This document shows, one piece after another, positions 17,889 through 27,100 of a stretch of DNA of 64,000 bases. Under the pieces are notes generated by a model. It was not told the DNA's origin and did no database searches. It saw only the letters and a program-made list of their open reading frames with translations. Source of the DNA: Bacteroidales bacterium (GTDB taxonomy: Bacteria > Bacteroidota > Bacteroidia > Bacteroidales > UBA10428); NCBI GenBank assembly GCA_016935595.1, contig JAFGQQ010000194.1, positions 1 through 64,000 of the forward strand, given 5' to 3'. The translations under genes and the position numbers were made by a program. Each line of letters opens with the position of its first letter. The stretch's first letter is position 1.

Positions 17889-19130
17889 ATGAGCAAAAAA
17901 CACGATTCCAATACATTACAAACACTATTAGCAATAATAACAATTGGTGCATTATTAATGCTTTTATTTATACAGGTATCGTGGATTATTAAAGTTGCAA
18001 AAATTGAAGAACAGCAATTCAACGATAAAGCAGCTTATACAATGAAACAGGTAAAACACGAACTACATAAAAGAGCATCAACCTGTTCAAACATGAAAGA
18101 TTATCTGTCAGGCAAAAAATGTCCTTCAACAATTCAAAAAGAAAAAATTGAAGAAATTGACAGTATAGTACAATGTCATTTAAATCATCAAAACATTTGG
18201 ATTGAATACAATTTTTCAATTGGCGACTCACTTATGGCTGCCGAAAAACAAAAAATTAACAAAACATACTGTTATCTCGAAAAATTAAACGGCATAATTG
18301 AAAAAGACGGAATTCGTATTTGCATGGAATTTCCAACACGAAACCAATTTATCATAGCTCAAATGAAAGGATGGTTTATAGTATCTATATTATTTATATT
18401 ATTTCTTGCAACAACCTTTTTCATTTTAATGCGAATGCTTACAAAAGAAAAAGCAATGTTAATACGCACCACTGACTTTATAAATAATATAGTTCATGAA
18501 TTTCAAACTCCTATTGCCAATATTAAATTTGCATCGAACCTTATAAAAAAAAGAAATAATAATACCGACTACAAAACTGATAAATATACCACAGTAATTA
18601 ACGATGAAACGGATAAACTAGAATCCAATGTCGAACGAATATTAAACCTCTCATGCCCAACAAAAGCAACCAATATCGAACAAGTAAATATTAATAATAT
18701 AATTAATAATGTATTATTAGATTATAACTATAAAATTACAGAATGCAACTGCCAAATTATCAAACTTTTAAACGCCTCCAACACCCCGTTAAAAGGAGAT
18801 AAAAGTCACTTTCATTTGCTATTTTCAAACCTTATCGATAATGCCCTCAAATACTCAAAGAAACCCTCCAAAATAATTATCGAAACACAATCAGAATCAA
18901 AACAATTATCAATACGCTTACAAGATAATGGAATTGGGATTAACAAAAACGATATTCCCTTTATATTCGATAAATACTATAGAGTATCTACCGGTAATGT
19001 ACATAATGTAAAAGGTTTTGGTCTAGGACTTACATATGTAAAAAAAATAATCGATATTTATAACGGAACTATTAAGGTTAATAGTCAAATTAACAAAGGA
19101 ACAGAGTTTATTATAAAATTTCCGTACTAA
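17889..19130 (+). CDS. Sensor histidine kinase with cysteine-containing periplasmic domain
   Basis: From ATG at 17889 the kinase has 413 residues (the longer frame starts with TTG). Two membrane spans (about 10-33 and 162-182) enclose a 130-residue periplasmic domain containing cysteines 66, 78, 96, 128 and 145. The HisKA motif VHEFQTPIAN has the phospho-acceptor H203, and the ATPase domain shows N-D-N-A-L-type, DNGIGI and GFGLGL boxes. It lies directly before its response regulator with no gap. The arrangement recalls the RprX/RprY pair of Bacteroides, but orthology is not shown. Confidence 0.9.
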   Translation: MSKKHDSNTLQTLLAIITIGALLMLLFIQVSWIIKVAKIEEQQFNDKAAYTMKQVKHELHKRASTCSNMKDYLSGKKCPSTIQKEKIEEIDSIVQCHLNHQNIWIEYNFSIGDSLMAAEKQKINKTYCYLEKLNGIIEKDGIRICMEFPTRNQFIIAQMKGWFIVSILFILFLATTFFILMRMLTKEKAMLIRTTDFINNIVHEFQTPIANIKFASNLIKKRNNNTDYKTDKYTTVINDETDKLESNVERILNLSCPTKATNIEQVNINNIINNVLLDYNYKITECNCQIIKLLNASNTPLKGDKSHFHLLFSNLIDNALKYSKKPSKIIIETQSESKQLSIRLQDNGIGINKNDIPFIFDKYYRVSTGNVHNVKGFGLGLTYVKKIIDIYNGTIKVNSQINKGTEFIIKFPY

Positions 19131-19865
19131 ATGATTGATAATAAAACATCATTATTAATAGTAGAAGATGATACATCAATGGGTTTCTTGCTGGTCGATT
19201 TTTTTCAATCAAATGGATTTAGTGTTGTGTTATGCAAAGACGGTCTGTCGGGATGGGAACGTTTTCAATCGGATAATATTGATTTTTGCTTACTCGATAT
19301 TATGTTACCCGGAATGGACGGATATACTTTAGCCGAAAAAATTAGAACAATAAACCAATCTGTGCCTATTATTTTTCTAACTGCCCGAACAATGAAAATT
19401 GATAAAATTAAGGGATTTAACTTAGGCATTGATGATTATGTAACAAAACCATTCGACGAGGATGAATTACTGTGTCGCATAAATGCAGTATTAAACCGCG
19501 TAACCAAAAAACAACTTACAAAAAACGAAGATATTATATACAATATAAATTTATACCGTTTCGATCACTTAAACCAACTACTTATTTGTGACCAGGAAAC
19601 CAGACGCTTAACAAAAAAAGAGAGCGATGTATTAAAAATGCTTTGCGATAAGAAGAACCAAATTGTAACCCGCGATCAATTACTAACCGAAATATGGGGC
19701 GATAACAACTATTTTAATGGTCGTAGTTTAGATGTTTTTATAACAAAACTCCGAAAATATTTAAGTCACGATACTCATATTTCGATAGAAAATATTCCCA
19801 AAGTCGGATTTGTTCTTAACTGTGAAAAAGAACAAAAGCCTGATGCTTATACATCAGGCTTTTAA
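19131..19865 (+). CDS. OmpR/RprY-type response regulator
   Basis: A 244-residue regulator. The receiver domain (1-120) has acidic pocket E12-D13-D14, phospho-acceptor D56 and K106 in the TKPF motif; the C-terminal winged helix (about 145-235) has the Trans_reg_C pattern with RLTKKESDVLKMLC and GRSLDVFITKLRKYL. The start codon immediately follows the kinase stop. The last codons (PDAYTSGF) are encoded within a terminator hairpin, so the tail is constrained by RNA function. Confidence 0.93.
   Translation: MIDNKTSLLIVEDDTSMGFLLVDFFQSNGFSVVLCKDGLSGWERFQSDNIDFCLLDIMLPGMDGYTLAEKIRTINQSVPIIFLTARTMKIDKIKGFNLGIDDYVTKPFDEDELLCRINAVLNRVTKKQLTKNEDIIYNINLYRFDHLNQLLICDQETRRLTKKESDVLKMLCDKKNQIVTRDQLLTEIWGDNNYFNGRSLDVFITKLRKYLSHDTHISIENIPKVGFVLNCEKEQKPDAYTSGF
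19834..19863. terminator. Bidirectional terminator overlapping the response regulator coding end
   Basis: AAAAGCCTGATG (19834-19845) pairs perfectly with CATCAGGCTTTT (19852-19863) around a 6-nt loop. It lies inside the last codons and stop of the response regulator, and on the other strand directly follows the 3' end of tRNA-Leu (19870), with a U-tract both ways. Confidence 0.9.
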
Positions 19866-19869
19866 TCTG

Positions 19870-19953
19870 TACCCAGAGCCGGGATCGAACCGGCACGAGT
19901 TTAACCTCACTGGTGTTTGAGACCAGCGCGTCTACCAATTCCGCCATCTGGGC
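19870..19953 (-). tRNA. tRNA-Leu (anticodon CAA)
   Basis: The 84-nt minus-strand sequence folds as a class II tRNA: acceptor GCCCAGA against TCTGGGT, D arm with TGGTAGACG, anticodon arm CTGGT-CTCAAAC... giving anticodon CAA (decoding TTG), a variable arm around GTGAGGTTAAACTCG-type sequence, and T arm with GGTTCGATCCC. CCA is not encoded. The discriminator is A, as required for leucine. Confidence 0.95.
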
Positions 19954-20108
19954 AATTTATTAATTGCGGCTGCGAATATAAATATTTACTTTAAACCATA
20001 CAATAGGAAACTATAAAATAAAGATTATAAATTTAAACAAACATAAAAAAACAAAAGCTAAACCATTAATCATCAGAGCTATAATATAAAAACAATAAAT
20101 TTTTAGCA

Positions 20109-20834
20109 GTGATTCATTCAACAAAAGGAATAGTACTAACCCATACAAAATATTCCGAAACCAGTATAATTGTACATATATACACTCAACTATTTGGTAA
20201 ACAATCATACCTCATCAACTCTGTACGATCAACAAAAAACAAAGGAAAATCTGTTTTTATGCAACCATTAACAATTATTGAAATGCAGGTATACTACAAT
20301 AGCAAAAAACAAATTCAACGAATAAAAGAGTTTAGTGTATTCAAACCTTTTAAAACCATTCCATTTATTCAGGAAAAACGCTCAATTGCCTTTTTTTTAA
20401 CAGAAATTCTCGAAAAATCAATTCACGAAGAAACATCAAACCATGAACTATTTAACTTCATCGAAAAACAATTATGGATATTTGACGATAGTGAAAATAC
20501 AATCAATTTTCATTTAAAATTTTTAGCCGGATTAACACGTAAACTTGGATTTTTTCCTAACTTAACAAACAAAACTTTTACAAATTATTTCGACTTACAA
20601 AATGGAACTCTTGAAAAACACGAACCAATACATTCATATTTTATCGAAAATAATATAGTACAAAAATGGATTGATCTTTTTGAAGCATCTGAAAATGAAT
20701 ATACTAACATTTTATTAAATAATTACGAAAGAAATTACTTAATAAACACCTTAATTGACTACTATCGACTTCATTTACATGACTTTGGAAAATTAAAAAC
20801 ACTCGATATATTGCGATCAATTCACATCCCTTAA
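20109..20834 (+). CDS. recO: DNA repair protein RecO
   Basis: A 241-residue RecO, which anneals ssDNA and loads RecA with RecR. The N-terminal OB-fold begins with TKGIVLTHTKYSETSIIVHIYT, the family hallmark, followed by the helical C-terminal region. I see no CxxC zinc knuckle, as is common in Bacteroidota RecO. The start is GTG; no ATG exists near the conserved N-terminus. It is monocistronic between tRNA-Leu (opposite strand) and the aminotransferase-like gene. Confidence 0.88.
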   Translation: MIHSTKGIVLTHTKYSETSIIVHIYTQLFGKQSYLINSVRSTKNKGKSVFMQPLTIIEMQVYYNSKKQIQRIKEFSVFKPFKTIPFIQEKRSIAFFLTEILEKSIHEETSNHELFNFIEKQLWIFDDSENTINFHLKFLAGLTRKLGFFPNLTNKTFTNYFDLQNGTLEKHEPIHSYFIENNIVQKWIDLFEASENEYTNILLNNYERNYLINTLIDYYRLHLHDFGKLKTLDILRSIHIP

Positions 20835-20992
20835 TTATTTATGTGCGAAATGAACTGAAATGTATTAAATTTAGTTAATCGATGTTTAACTCATAAATAT
20901 CTTTGCATATTTGTATCAGAACTATTAAAAAAACAATTTTTATTATTGTTTTTTTTAACTGTCAATAAACCAATTGTTTGATAAATAAAGAG

Positions 20993-22138
20993 ATGATATA
21001 CTCAAAAATAAAAAAGAATAACACCGATTATTTAGATTCGGTTACAGAACTAATTAAGCAATACAATCCAATAAATTTAGCCGAAGGCCATACCGGTTTT
21101 AAGTGTTCACCTCTGCTAACCGAGTTAGCTGAAAAGCATTTGAGAAACAGTCTAAATCAATATGCCGATGCATCAGGCAGCTTTAAATTAAGAGATAAAA
21201 TTGCACAAAAAATTGAACAATTATATGGGAAAAAATATGATCCTGAGACTGAAATTACAATAACATCGGGAAGCACGCAACCCATTTTTTCAACTATCTC
21301 AGCTTTAGTTCGCGAAGGCGATCAGGTAGTTGTATTTGAGCCAATTGCAGGAAACTACTTACAGGCAATCGAATTAAATGGAGGTGAACCGGTTTATGTT
21401 AAAATGAAAGAACCAAACTTCTCAATCGACTGGGAAGATGTTCAAAAAGTTATTAACAGCAAAACACGTATGATCATTATCAACTCTCCTCACAATCCTA
21501 CAGGATGGGTAATGACCGAATTAGATATGATTCGCTTACAACGTATCATAACCGGAACCAAAATTGTTATTTTAAGCGAAGAAACATTTGAACATGTAAT
21601 TTTCGACGAAGAAGGGCATCAAAGCATGGCTTCATTTCCAAAACTAGCCGAACAAAGTATTATTATATCATCGCTTGGCGAAACATACCATGTTACCGGC
21701 TGGCAAATAGGCTTTTGTGCTGCCCCACGCGAATTTACCAAAGAGATACGTGAAATTCAACAACTTGTAATACACAGCGTTATAAGCCCATTACAAGAAG
21801 CATTTGCCGAATTCATCGATATTAAAGAAGAATACATGGGAATTGGAAAGTTTTATCAAGCCAAACGCGATTTTTTTAACTCACTCCTCGATCCCGAAAA
21901 ATATAAGCCGGTTATTTCGAAAGGCACATTTTTCGAATTAATTGATTACTCTAAAATGTCATTAATAAATGATCAAAATTTTTCAATACGAATGATTATT
22001 GAGGCCGGAGTTTTAGGCGTTCCATTAAGTCTTTTCTATCACGAAAAGTTAAAGTGTCAAATGATAAGGTTTAACCTCGCTCAACCCGATGAAACTCTCG
22101 AAATAGTAGCTAATAAACTCAATAACATTAAAGTATAG
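20993..22138 (+). CDS. YbdL-like class I aminotransferase homologue lacking the catalytic lysine (probable pseudoenzyme)
   Basis: A 381-residue fold-type I PLP protein (ATG at 20993; a TTG lies five codons earlier), resembling methionine/kynurenine aminotransferases of the YbdL group along its whole length. The Schiff-base motif SFGKT-HxTGWK is here SLGETYHVTGWQ, with E230 in place of lysine (codon GAA). The S-D-E-V-Y motif is SEETF: E196 replaces the pyridine-binding Asp and F199 the O3'-binding Tyr. The ring-stacking aromatic of the P-x-Y/F-D motif is Ala in EPIAGNY. N in NSPHNPTG and the C-terminal R-F are kept. The frame is intact, so it is a maintained gene without normal transamination chemistry. 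It abuts the convergent thioesterase. Confidence 0.85.
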   Translation: MIYSKIKKNNTDYLDSVTELIKQYNPINLAEGHTGFKCSPLLTELAEKHLRNSLNQYADASGSFKLRDKIAQKIEQLYGKKYDPETEITITSGSTQPIFSTISALVREGDQVVVFEPIAGNYLQAIELNGGEPVYVKMKEPNFSIDWEDVQKVINSKTRMIIINSPHNPTGWVMTELDMIRLQRIITGTKIVILSEETFEHVIFDEEGHQSMASFPKLAEQSIIISSLGETYHVTGWQIGFCAAPREFTKEIREIQQLVIHSVISPLQEAFAEFIDIKEEYMGIGKFYQAKRDFFNSLLDPEKYKPVISKGTFFELIDYSKMSLINDQNFSIRMIIEAGVLGVPLSLFYHEKLKCQMIRFNLAQPDETLEIVANKLNNIKV

Positions 22139-22618
22139 TTATTTAAGAGTAGCTGTGTGCTGTTTTTGTGTGTTAATTCTAACAGCAAGTATTTCACCAA
22201 TAGCACACAGTTTACCATTAGCGGTTAAAGTCATATCAACCCATATTTTTCGTTTTTCAATACTTCTAAGTTTACCTTTTAATTCCAATTCAACACCCAT
22301 AGGAGTTAAAGCTTTATAATCAACTTTCAAAGAGGCTGTTACACAACGAACGTCAATAGGTTTATCTAATGGAATATTCTCTTCTCTACAAATAAATGCA
22401 GCAGCCGATCCTGTTCCATGGCAGTCAAATATTGAAGCTATTAATCCCCCATAAACACTTCCAGGTATAGCAATATACTTCGGATCGGGAGTGAAATGAG
22501 CAATTGTTTCATCATTCACCAAAAAAGTTTTTAGTTGTAACCCCTGAACATTGTTTGTTCCACATCCATAGCAATGTGCTAAATCTTCAGGGTATAAATC
22601 TTGAATAGCTTTCATCAT
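22139..22618 (-). CDS. PaaI-like hotdog-fold thioesterase
   Basis: I take ATG at 22618 (159 residues); the open frame extends to a TTG at 22666. The hotdog core spans about residues 30-145, with the PGSVYGGLIASIFDCHGTG helix as active-site region (Asp near its end) and an N-terminal CYGCG pair. Such proteins hydrolyse acyl-CoA thioesters. It converges on the aminotransferase-like gene with no intervening base and is divergent from iorA, so a role with aryl- or acyl-CoA products of that locus is plausible but unproven. Confidence 0.78.
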   Translation of the reverse strand: MMKAIQDLYPEDLAHCYGCGTNNVQGLQLKTFLVNDETIAHFTPDPKYIAIPGSVYGGLIASIFDCHGTGSAAAFICREENIPLDKPIDVRCVTASLKVDYKALTPMGVELELKGKLRSIEKRKIWVDMTLTANGKLCAIGEILAVRINTQKQHTATLK

Positions 22619-22746
22619 ACTATTAATATTTTCTAATGCTTTTGAACAAAACTTAATAATATTCAAAAATAATGAATCTCTTTATTAAAAATTTAGTAAT
22701 ATGCGAATTGTTTTTTTAGAAATTGAATAATTTGACAAAATATTTT

Positions 22747-24342
22747 ATGAGCAAACAATTAGTATTAGGTGCCGAAGCTGTTGCCCTGGCTGCCCTTGAT
22801 GAAGGTATATCGGGTGTGTATGCATACCCGGGAACACCTTCAACAGAAATCACCGAATTCATTCAAAAAAATACCGAAGCAAAAGCAAATAATGTCCGTT
22901 CAAACTGGTCGACAAATGAAAAAACAGCATACGAATCAGCATTAGGAATGTCGTATGCAGGCAAACGCTGTTTAGTATGTATGAAACACGTGGGACTAAA
23001 CGTTGCAGCTGATGCATTTATTAACTCGGCCATTACCGGCATTAACGGCGGAATGGTTGTATTAGTTGCCGATGACCCATCAATGCACTCATCGCAGAAT
23101 GAACAAGATACCCGTTTTTACGCAAAATTTTCCTATCTCCCTTTATTAGAACCATCCAATCAACAAGAAATATATAACTGCGTAAGGTATGCATTTCAAT
23201 TATCGGAACAAGTTCAATTACCTGTTCTTATACGAATAACAACACGATTATCGCACTCCAGATCAGTTGTTGAACGAAAAGAAAAAACCTTACAAAAAAC
23301 ACTTAACCCCGAAACCGATAAACAAAAATGGATTTTACTGCCGGCAAATGCCCGTAAGCGTTACGATAGTTTAATTCACAAGCAAGATGAACTGGTAAAA
23401 CTATCTGACAGTTCACCCTTTAATACAATAAGCAAAAGCAATAATAAACAAGCAGTAATGGCTTTCGGACTTGCATACAATTATGTAATGGAAACCATTA
23501 GAGAACATAAGTTAGATATTCCTGTATTGAAAATATCGCAATACCCTCTTCCCAAAAAAATGGTTACCGATTTTTATAACAAGTACGACACTGTTTTAAT
23601 AGCAGAAGAGGGATACCCGGTATACGAAGAGATATTAAGAGGATATTTTGATACTGATAAGATAAATGGTCGTTTGGATGGAACACTCCCCCGAACAGGT
23701 GAACTATCGCCCGATTCGATAGCAAAAGCATTAGGAATAAACAATAATATCAAAAAAACAGTATCATCATCAATTCCCAACCGACCTCCGCGACTATGTG
23801 ATGGTTGTAGCCACCGCGACTTATATGAATCGTTAAACAAAACCTTAAACGACTACAGTCAAAAACATGTATTTTCCGATATTGGTTGTTATACACTTGG
23901 AGCACTTCCCCCTTTTAATGCCATAAACACATGCGTTGATATGGGAGCATCAGTAACAATGGCAAAAGGTGCTGCCGATGCCGGTTTACACCCTGCCGTA
24001 GCTGTAATAGGCGACTCTACATTTACCCATTCGGGTATTACAGGATTACTTGATGCTGTTAATGATAAATCGCATGTTACAATTATTATATCCGATAATT
24101 ACACAACTGCCATGACAGGGGGACAAGATTCGGCAGGTACAGGAAAGTTATATAAAATATGCAGTGGCTTAGGAGTTGAAGAAGAGCATATTAAAACAAT
24201 AATACCTCTTAAAAAAAATCTGGATGAAAACATTAAAATACTAAAAGATGAATTTGATTATCCGGGAGTATCAGTAATTTTAGCCACACGCGAATGTATT
24301 CAAACCGCAAAACGTAACAAAAAAAAACCTGATAATGAATAA
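22747..24342 (+). CDS. iorA: Indolepyruvate ferredoxin oxidoreductase subunit alpha
   Basis: A 531-residue TPP-dependent 2-oxoacid:ferredoxin oxidoreductase subunit that oxidatively decarboxylates aryl-pyruvates to arylacetyl-CoA (or the reverse). The N-terminal pyrimidine-binding part has YPGTPSTEI and STNEKTAYE; the TPP-binding part has CDGCSHRDLY, GDSTFTHSGITGLL and SDNYTTAMTGG. The start is ATG at 22747, eight codons after a TTG. The protein ends soon after ATRECIQTAK and lacks the C-terminal two-[4Fe-4S] ferredoxin domain found in the longer archaeal IorA, so electrons must leave by another route. It overlaps iorB by 8 bp. Confidence 0.93.
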   Translation: MSKQLVLGAEAVALAALDEGISGVYAYPGTPSTEITEFIQKNTEAKANNVRSNWSTNEKTAYESALGMSYAGKRCLVCMKHVGLNVAADAFINSAITGINGGMVVLVADDPSMHSSQNEQDTRFYAKFSYLPLLEPSNQQEIYNCVRYAFQLSEQVQLPVLIRITTRLSHSRSVVERKEKTLQKTLNPETDKQKWILLPANARKRYDSLIHKQDELVKLSDSSPFNTISKSNNKQAVMAFGLAYNYVMETIREHKLDIPVLKISQYPLPKKMVTDFYNKYDTVLIAEEGYPVYEEILRGYFDTDKINGRLDGTLPRTGELSPDSIAKALGINNNIKKTVSSSIPNRPPRLCDGCSHRDLYESLNKTLNDYSQKHVFSDIGCYTLGALPPFNAINTCVDMGASVTMAKGAADAGLHPAVAVIGDSTFTHSGITGLLDAVNDKSHVTIIISDNYTTAMTGGQDSAGTGKLYKICSGLGVEEEHIKTIIPLKKNLDENIKILKDEFDYPGVSVILATRECIQTAKRNKKKPDNE

Positions 24343-24910
24343 AAATATCATATTAGCCGGAGTTGGCGGGCAAGGAATTTTAACTTTAGCTGCAATTATC
24401 GATCATGCTGCAATGGAAAAAGGACTTAATATTAAACAAGCCGAAGTGCATGGTATGAGTCAGCGAGGAGGTGCAGTACAATCACATTTACGCATTTCAG
24501 ACAATGAAATTTTTTCAGATTTGATTCCACTGGGTAAAGCTGATATTATTCTAGCATTGGAACCTTTGGAAGTACTGCGATATATACCTTTTCTTTCGGA
24601 TGATGGAATAATTATTACTGCTTTAGAACCCGTTATTAACATAGATAATTACCCCGATGTAGAGCAAATACAAAAAAAAATAAACGATTGCGGCAACAAA
24701 TGTGTGTTTGTTAACGCAAAAGAATTAGCAAAAGAAGCAGGTAATACAAAAGCCGAAAACGTAGTTATGGTTGGTGTTATTTCGAAATATATTGGCATTG
24801 ATAAAACACAGTTTGAGAGCAGTTTAAAAGATATGTTTGCAAGTAAAGGTGAAGATGTTATTGCCATTAATATTAAAGCCTTTAATTTAGGATATAACCT
24901 TACAATATAG
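24335..24910 (+). CDS. iorB: Indolepyruvate ferredoxin oxidoreductase subunit beta
   Basis: A 191-residue gamma-domain subunit of the 2-oxoacid oxidoreductase. The glycine loop LAGVGGQGILTLA and the conserved EVHGMSQRGGAVQSHLR motif are complete. It overlaps iorA by 8 bp, so the two are translationally coupled and form the IorAB complex. Confidence 0.94.
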   Translation: MNKNIILAGVGGQGILTLAAIIDHAAMEKGLNIKQAEVHGMSQRGGAVQSHLRISDNEIFSDLIPLGKADIILALEPLEVLRYIPFLSDDGIIITALEPVINIDNYPDVEQIQKKINDCGNKCVFVNAKELAKEAGNTKAENVVMVGVISKYIGIDKTQFESSLKDMFASKGEDVIAINIKAFNLGYNLTI

Positions 24911-24955
24911 ATTTAACAAACACATTAAATAAAAAACATAATAAATTGTAGATTA

Positions 24956-26251
24956 ATGATTTGGAATGAATATATAGAAACTGCCGACCGGGAAAAACTA
25001 AAAGATATTCAAAATGAGCGTTTAACGCAAATGATTGAACGTATATATTACAATGTTCCTTTTTACCGAAAAAAATTACAGGAAAAAGGAATTGAACCCG
25101 GAGATATAAAAACGATAGACCAGCTTAAATACTTACCTTTTACCAATAAAAGCGATTTGAGAGACAACTACCCGTTTGGGCTGTTTACTGTCCCCCAAAA
25201 CGAAATAGTACGTTTACATGCATCCAGTGGCACCACCGGAAAGCCAACAGTTGTGGGGTATACACGCAAAGACATTCAAACATGGAGCGAGGTAGTTGCT
25301 CGTTCACTTACTATGGCTGGTGTTAGTAAAAGCGACATAATTCAAATTGCATATGGCTATGGATTATTTACCGGAGGACTAGGTGTTCATTACGGTGCCG
25401 AAAAAGTTGGAGCATCTGTTATTCCAATTTCGGGAGGTAACACTAAAAAACAGATTCAGCTAATGGTTGACTTTGGCTCAACAGTTATAGCATGCACCCC
25501 CTCCTATGCTGCATTTTTAGGTGAGAGTTTGAAAACTGAACAAGTAAACCTAAGTAACATAAAATTAAAAGCCGGAATTTTTGGTGCTGAACCTTGGACT
25601 AACGAATTACGAAAACAAGTAGAAACGTTACTAGGTATTAAAGCATTCGACATTTATGGATTAAGTGAAATAATTGGTCCCGGAGTTTCAATGGAGTGCG
25701 GATGTCAAAACGGCATGCACATTTTCGAAGATCATTTTATACCCGAAATAATTAACCCTGAAACGCTCGAAGTATTACCTTATGGCGAAGTGGGAGAATT
25801 AGTTTTTACTACTGTAACCAAGGAAGCCATGCCCTTATTGCGTTATCGAACCCGCGATTTAACACGTTTACATGTTGAAAAATGTGGCTGTGGCCGAACA
25901 TTGGTACGAATGGATAAATGTTTAGGACGAAGTGATGACATGCTTATTATTCGTGGAGTCAACGTATTCCCCTCTCAAATCGAATCAGTATTACTCGAAA
26001 TGAGCGAAACAAGTCCTCATTATCAATTAGTTGTTGAACGCGAAAACAATCTTGACACATTAACTATAGATGTAGAAATTGACGATCAGTTTTGGTCTGA
26101 TGAAATAAAGGTACTTGAAAACCTAAAAAAACGTATTCATCATAATATCTCAAGCTTAATAGGAATCAGTGCCAAAATTAATTTAGTTGAACCCCAAACA
26201 ATTAAACGCTCTGAGGGCAAAGCTCAACGGGTTATTGATAAACGTAAATAA
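24956..26251 (+). CDS. paaK: Phenylacetate-CoA ligase
   Basis: A 431-residue AMP-forming ligase of the PaaK family, joining arylacetate and CoA. The P-loop-like motif [16 protein letters not shown] (about residues 87-100), the [12 protein letters not shown] motif and the C-terminal [20 protein letters not shown] hinge are all present. A cysteine-rich CGCGRT stretch sits before the hinge, as in many members. Forty-five bases after iorB, it supplies or uses the same arylacetyl-CoA pool. In anaerobic Bacteroidota this arrangement can run toward aromatic amino acid synthesis from arylacetates or toward their release. Confidence 0.94.
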   Translation: MIWNEYIETADREKLKDIQNERLTQMIERIYYNVPFYRKKLQEKGIEPGDIKTIDQLKYLPFTNKSDLRDNYPFGLFTVPQNEIVRLHASSGTTGKPTVVGYTRKDIQTWSEVVARSLTMAGVSKSDIIQIAYGYGLFTGGLGVHYGAEKVGASVIPISGGNTKKQIQLMVDFGSTVIACTPSYAAFLGESLKTEQVNLSNIKLKAGIFGAEPWTNELRKQVETLLGIKAFDIYGLSEIIGPGVSMECGCQNGMHIFEDHFIPEIINPETLEVLPYGEVGELVFTTVTKEAMPLLRYRTRDLTRLHVEKCGCGRTLVRMDKCLGRSDDMLIIRGVNVFPSQIESVLLEMSETSPHYQLVVERENNLDTLTIDVEIDDQFWSDEIKVLENLKKRIHHNISSLIGISAKINLVEPQTIKRSEGKAQRVIDKRK

Positions 26252-26262
26252 ATAATTACACC

Positions 26263-26688
26263 ATGATTATTAAACAACTATCTGTATTTCTTGAAGATAA
26301 GATCGGACGTTTAACCGAGATGACAAGGATTCTTGCCGAAAACAACATAAATATTTCGGCATTTAGCATTGCCGATGCAGCCGACTACGGAATTGTACGC
26401 TTAATTGTCGGAAATCCCGATTTAGCTTTACAAGTATTAAAAGAAAACCATTTTGCAGTTAATATTACCGATGTAATATGTTTAATTGTACCACACGAGC
26501 CGGGTGGTTTATATAAAGCCCTCCAAATACTATCGGATAATAATATTACAATAGATTACATGTACGCCTTTGCAGTTAACAATTCTGCATCGGTAGTAAT
26601 TCGCTCCACTTCGAATAAAGAGGTAATAAAAGTTTTACAGGAAAATGAGATGAAACTGCTAAAAGCAAGTGATATTTATAAAATATAA
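26263..26688 (+). CDS. Tandem ACT-domain protein
   Basis: A 141-residue protein made of two ACT domains (about 1-68 and 70-141): the first begins KQLSVFLEDKIGRLTEMTRILAEN, the second IVPHEPGGLYKALQILSDN. ACT pairs bind amino acids as allosteric or regulatory ligands. It sits 11 bp after paaK and is directly followed by a thioesterase, and this protein is regularly found beside paaK/ior genes, so it probably senses an aromatic amino acid for this locus. Confidence 0.85.
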   Translation: MIIKQLSVFLEDKIGRLTEMTRILAENNINISAFSIADAADYGIVRLIVGNPDLALQVLKENHFAVNITDVICLIVPHEPGGLYKALQILSDNNITIDYMYAFAVNNSASVVIRSTSNKEVIKVLQENEMKLLKASDIYKI

Positions 26689-27087
26689 ATGAATAAATAT
26701 TTAAAATTTTTTGAAGGTGACCAATTTGCAGCTTTCTGCGGTATACATCTTATTGAGTGCGAACCGGGCTATGCCAAATCGAAAGTTGATATTAACCCAA
26801 AACATCTAAATGGTGCCGGTGTAGTGCACGGAGGTTTGCTTTATACACTTGCAGATTTTACCTTTGCAGCAGCAGTTAATGCTTATGGATTTGTAACCTT
26901 GTCAGTATCAACCAATATGCTCTATTTCGATAAAAGCACTGAAGGATTGATTTTTGCTGAAGCAAGAGAGATGTCACATTCTAATAAACTAATACACTGC
27001 GACATTAATATTAAACATGAATCGGGTGCATTGTTGGCTAACTTTAAAGGTACTGCTTACATCACCAAAAAAGAAATAGTTTTTTAA
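26689..27087 (+). CDS. PaaI-type acyl-CoA thioesterase
   Basis: A 132-residue hotdog thioesterase with the PaaI motif NGAGVVHGGLLYTLADFTFA: conserved HGG and the catalytic Asp in LAD. PaaI enzymes hydrolyse phenylacetyl-CoA and hydroxylated derivatives. It begins immediately after the ACT gene stop, so the two are coupled. The likely role is to release arylacetate from arylacetyl-CoA or to spare CoA. Confidence 0.88.
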   Translation: MNKYLKFFEGDQFAAFCGIHLIECEPGYAKSKVDINPKHLNGAGVVHGGLLYTLADFTFAAAVNAYGFVTLSVSTNMLYFDKSTEGLIFAEAREMSHSNKLIHCDINIKHESGALLANFKGTAYITKKEIVF

Positions 27088-27100
27088 AACAATCTGATAT

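Noticed and set aside
22139..22666. Long form of the hotdog thioesterase from TTG
   Set aside because: ATG at 22618 is a better start, and CAAAAATA at 22664-22671 may be its own promoter box on that strand.
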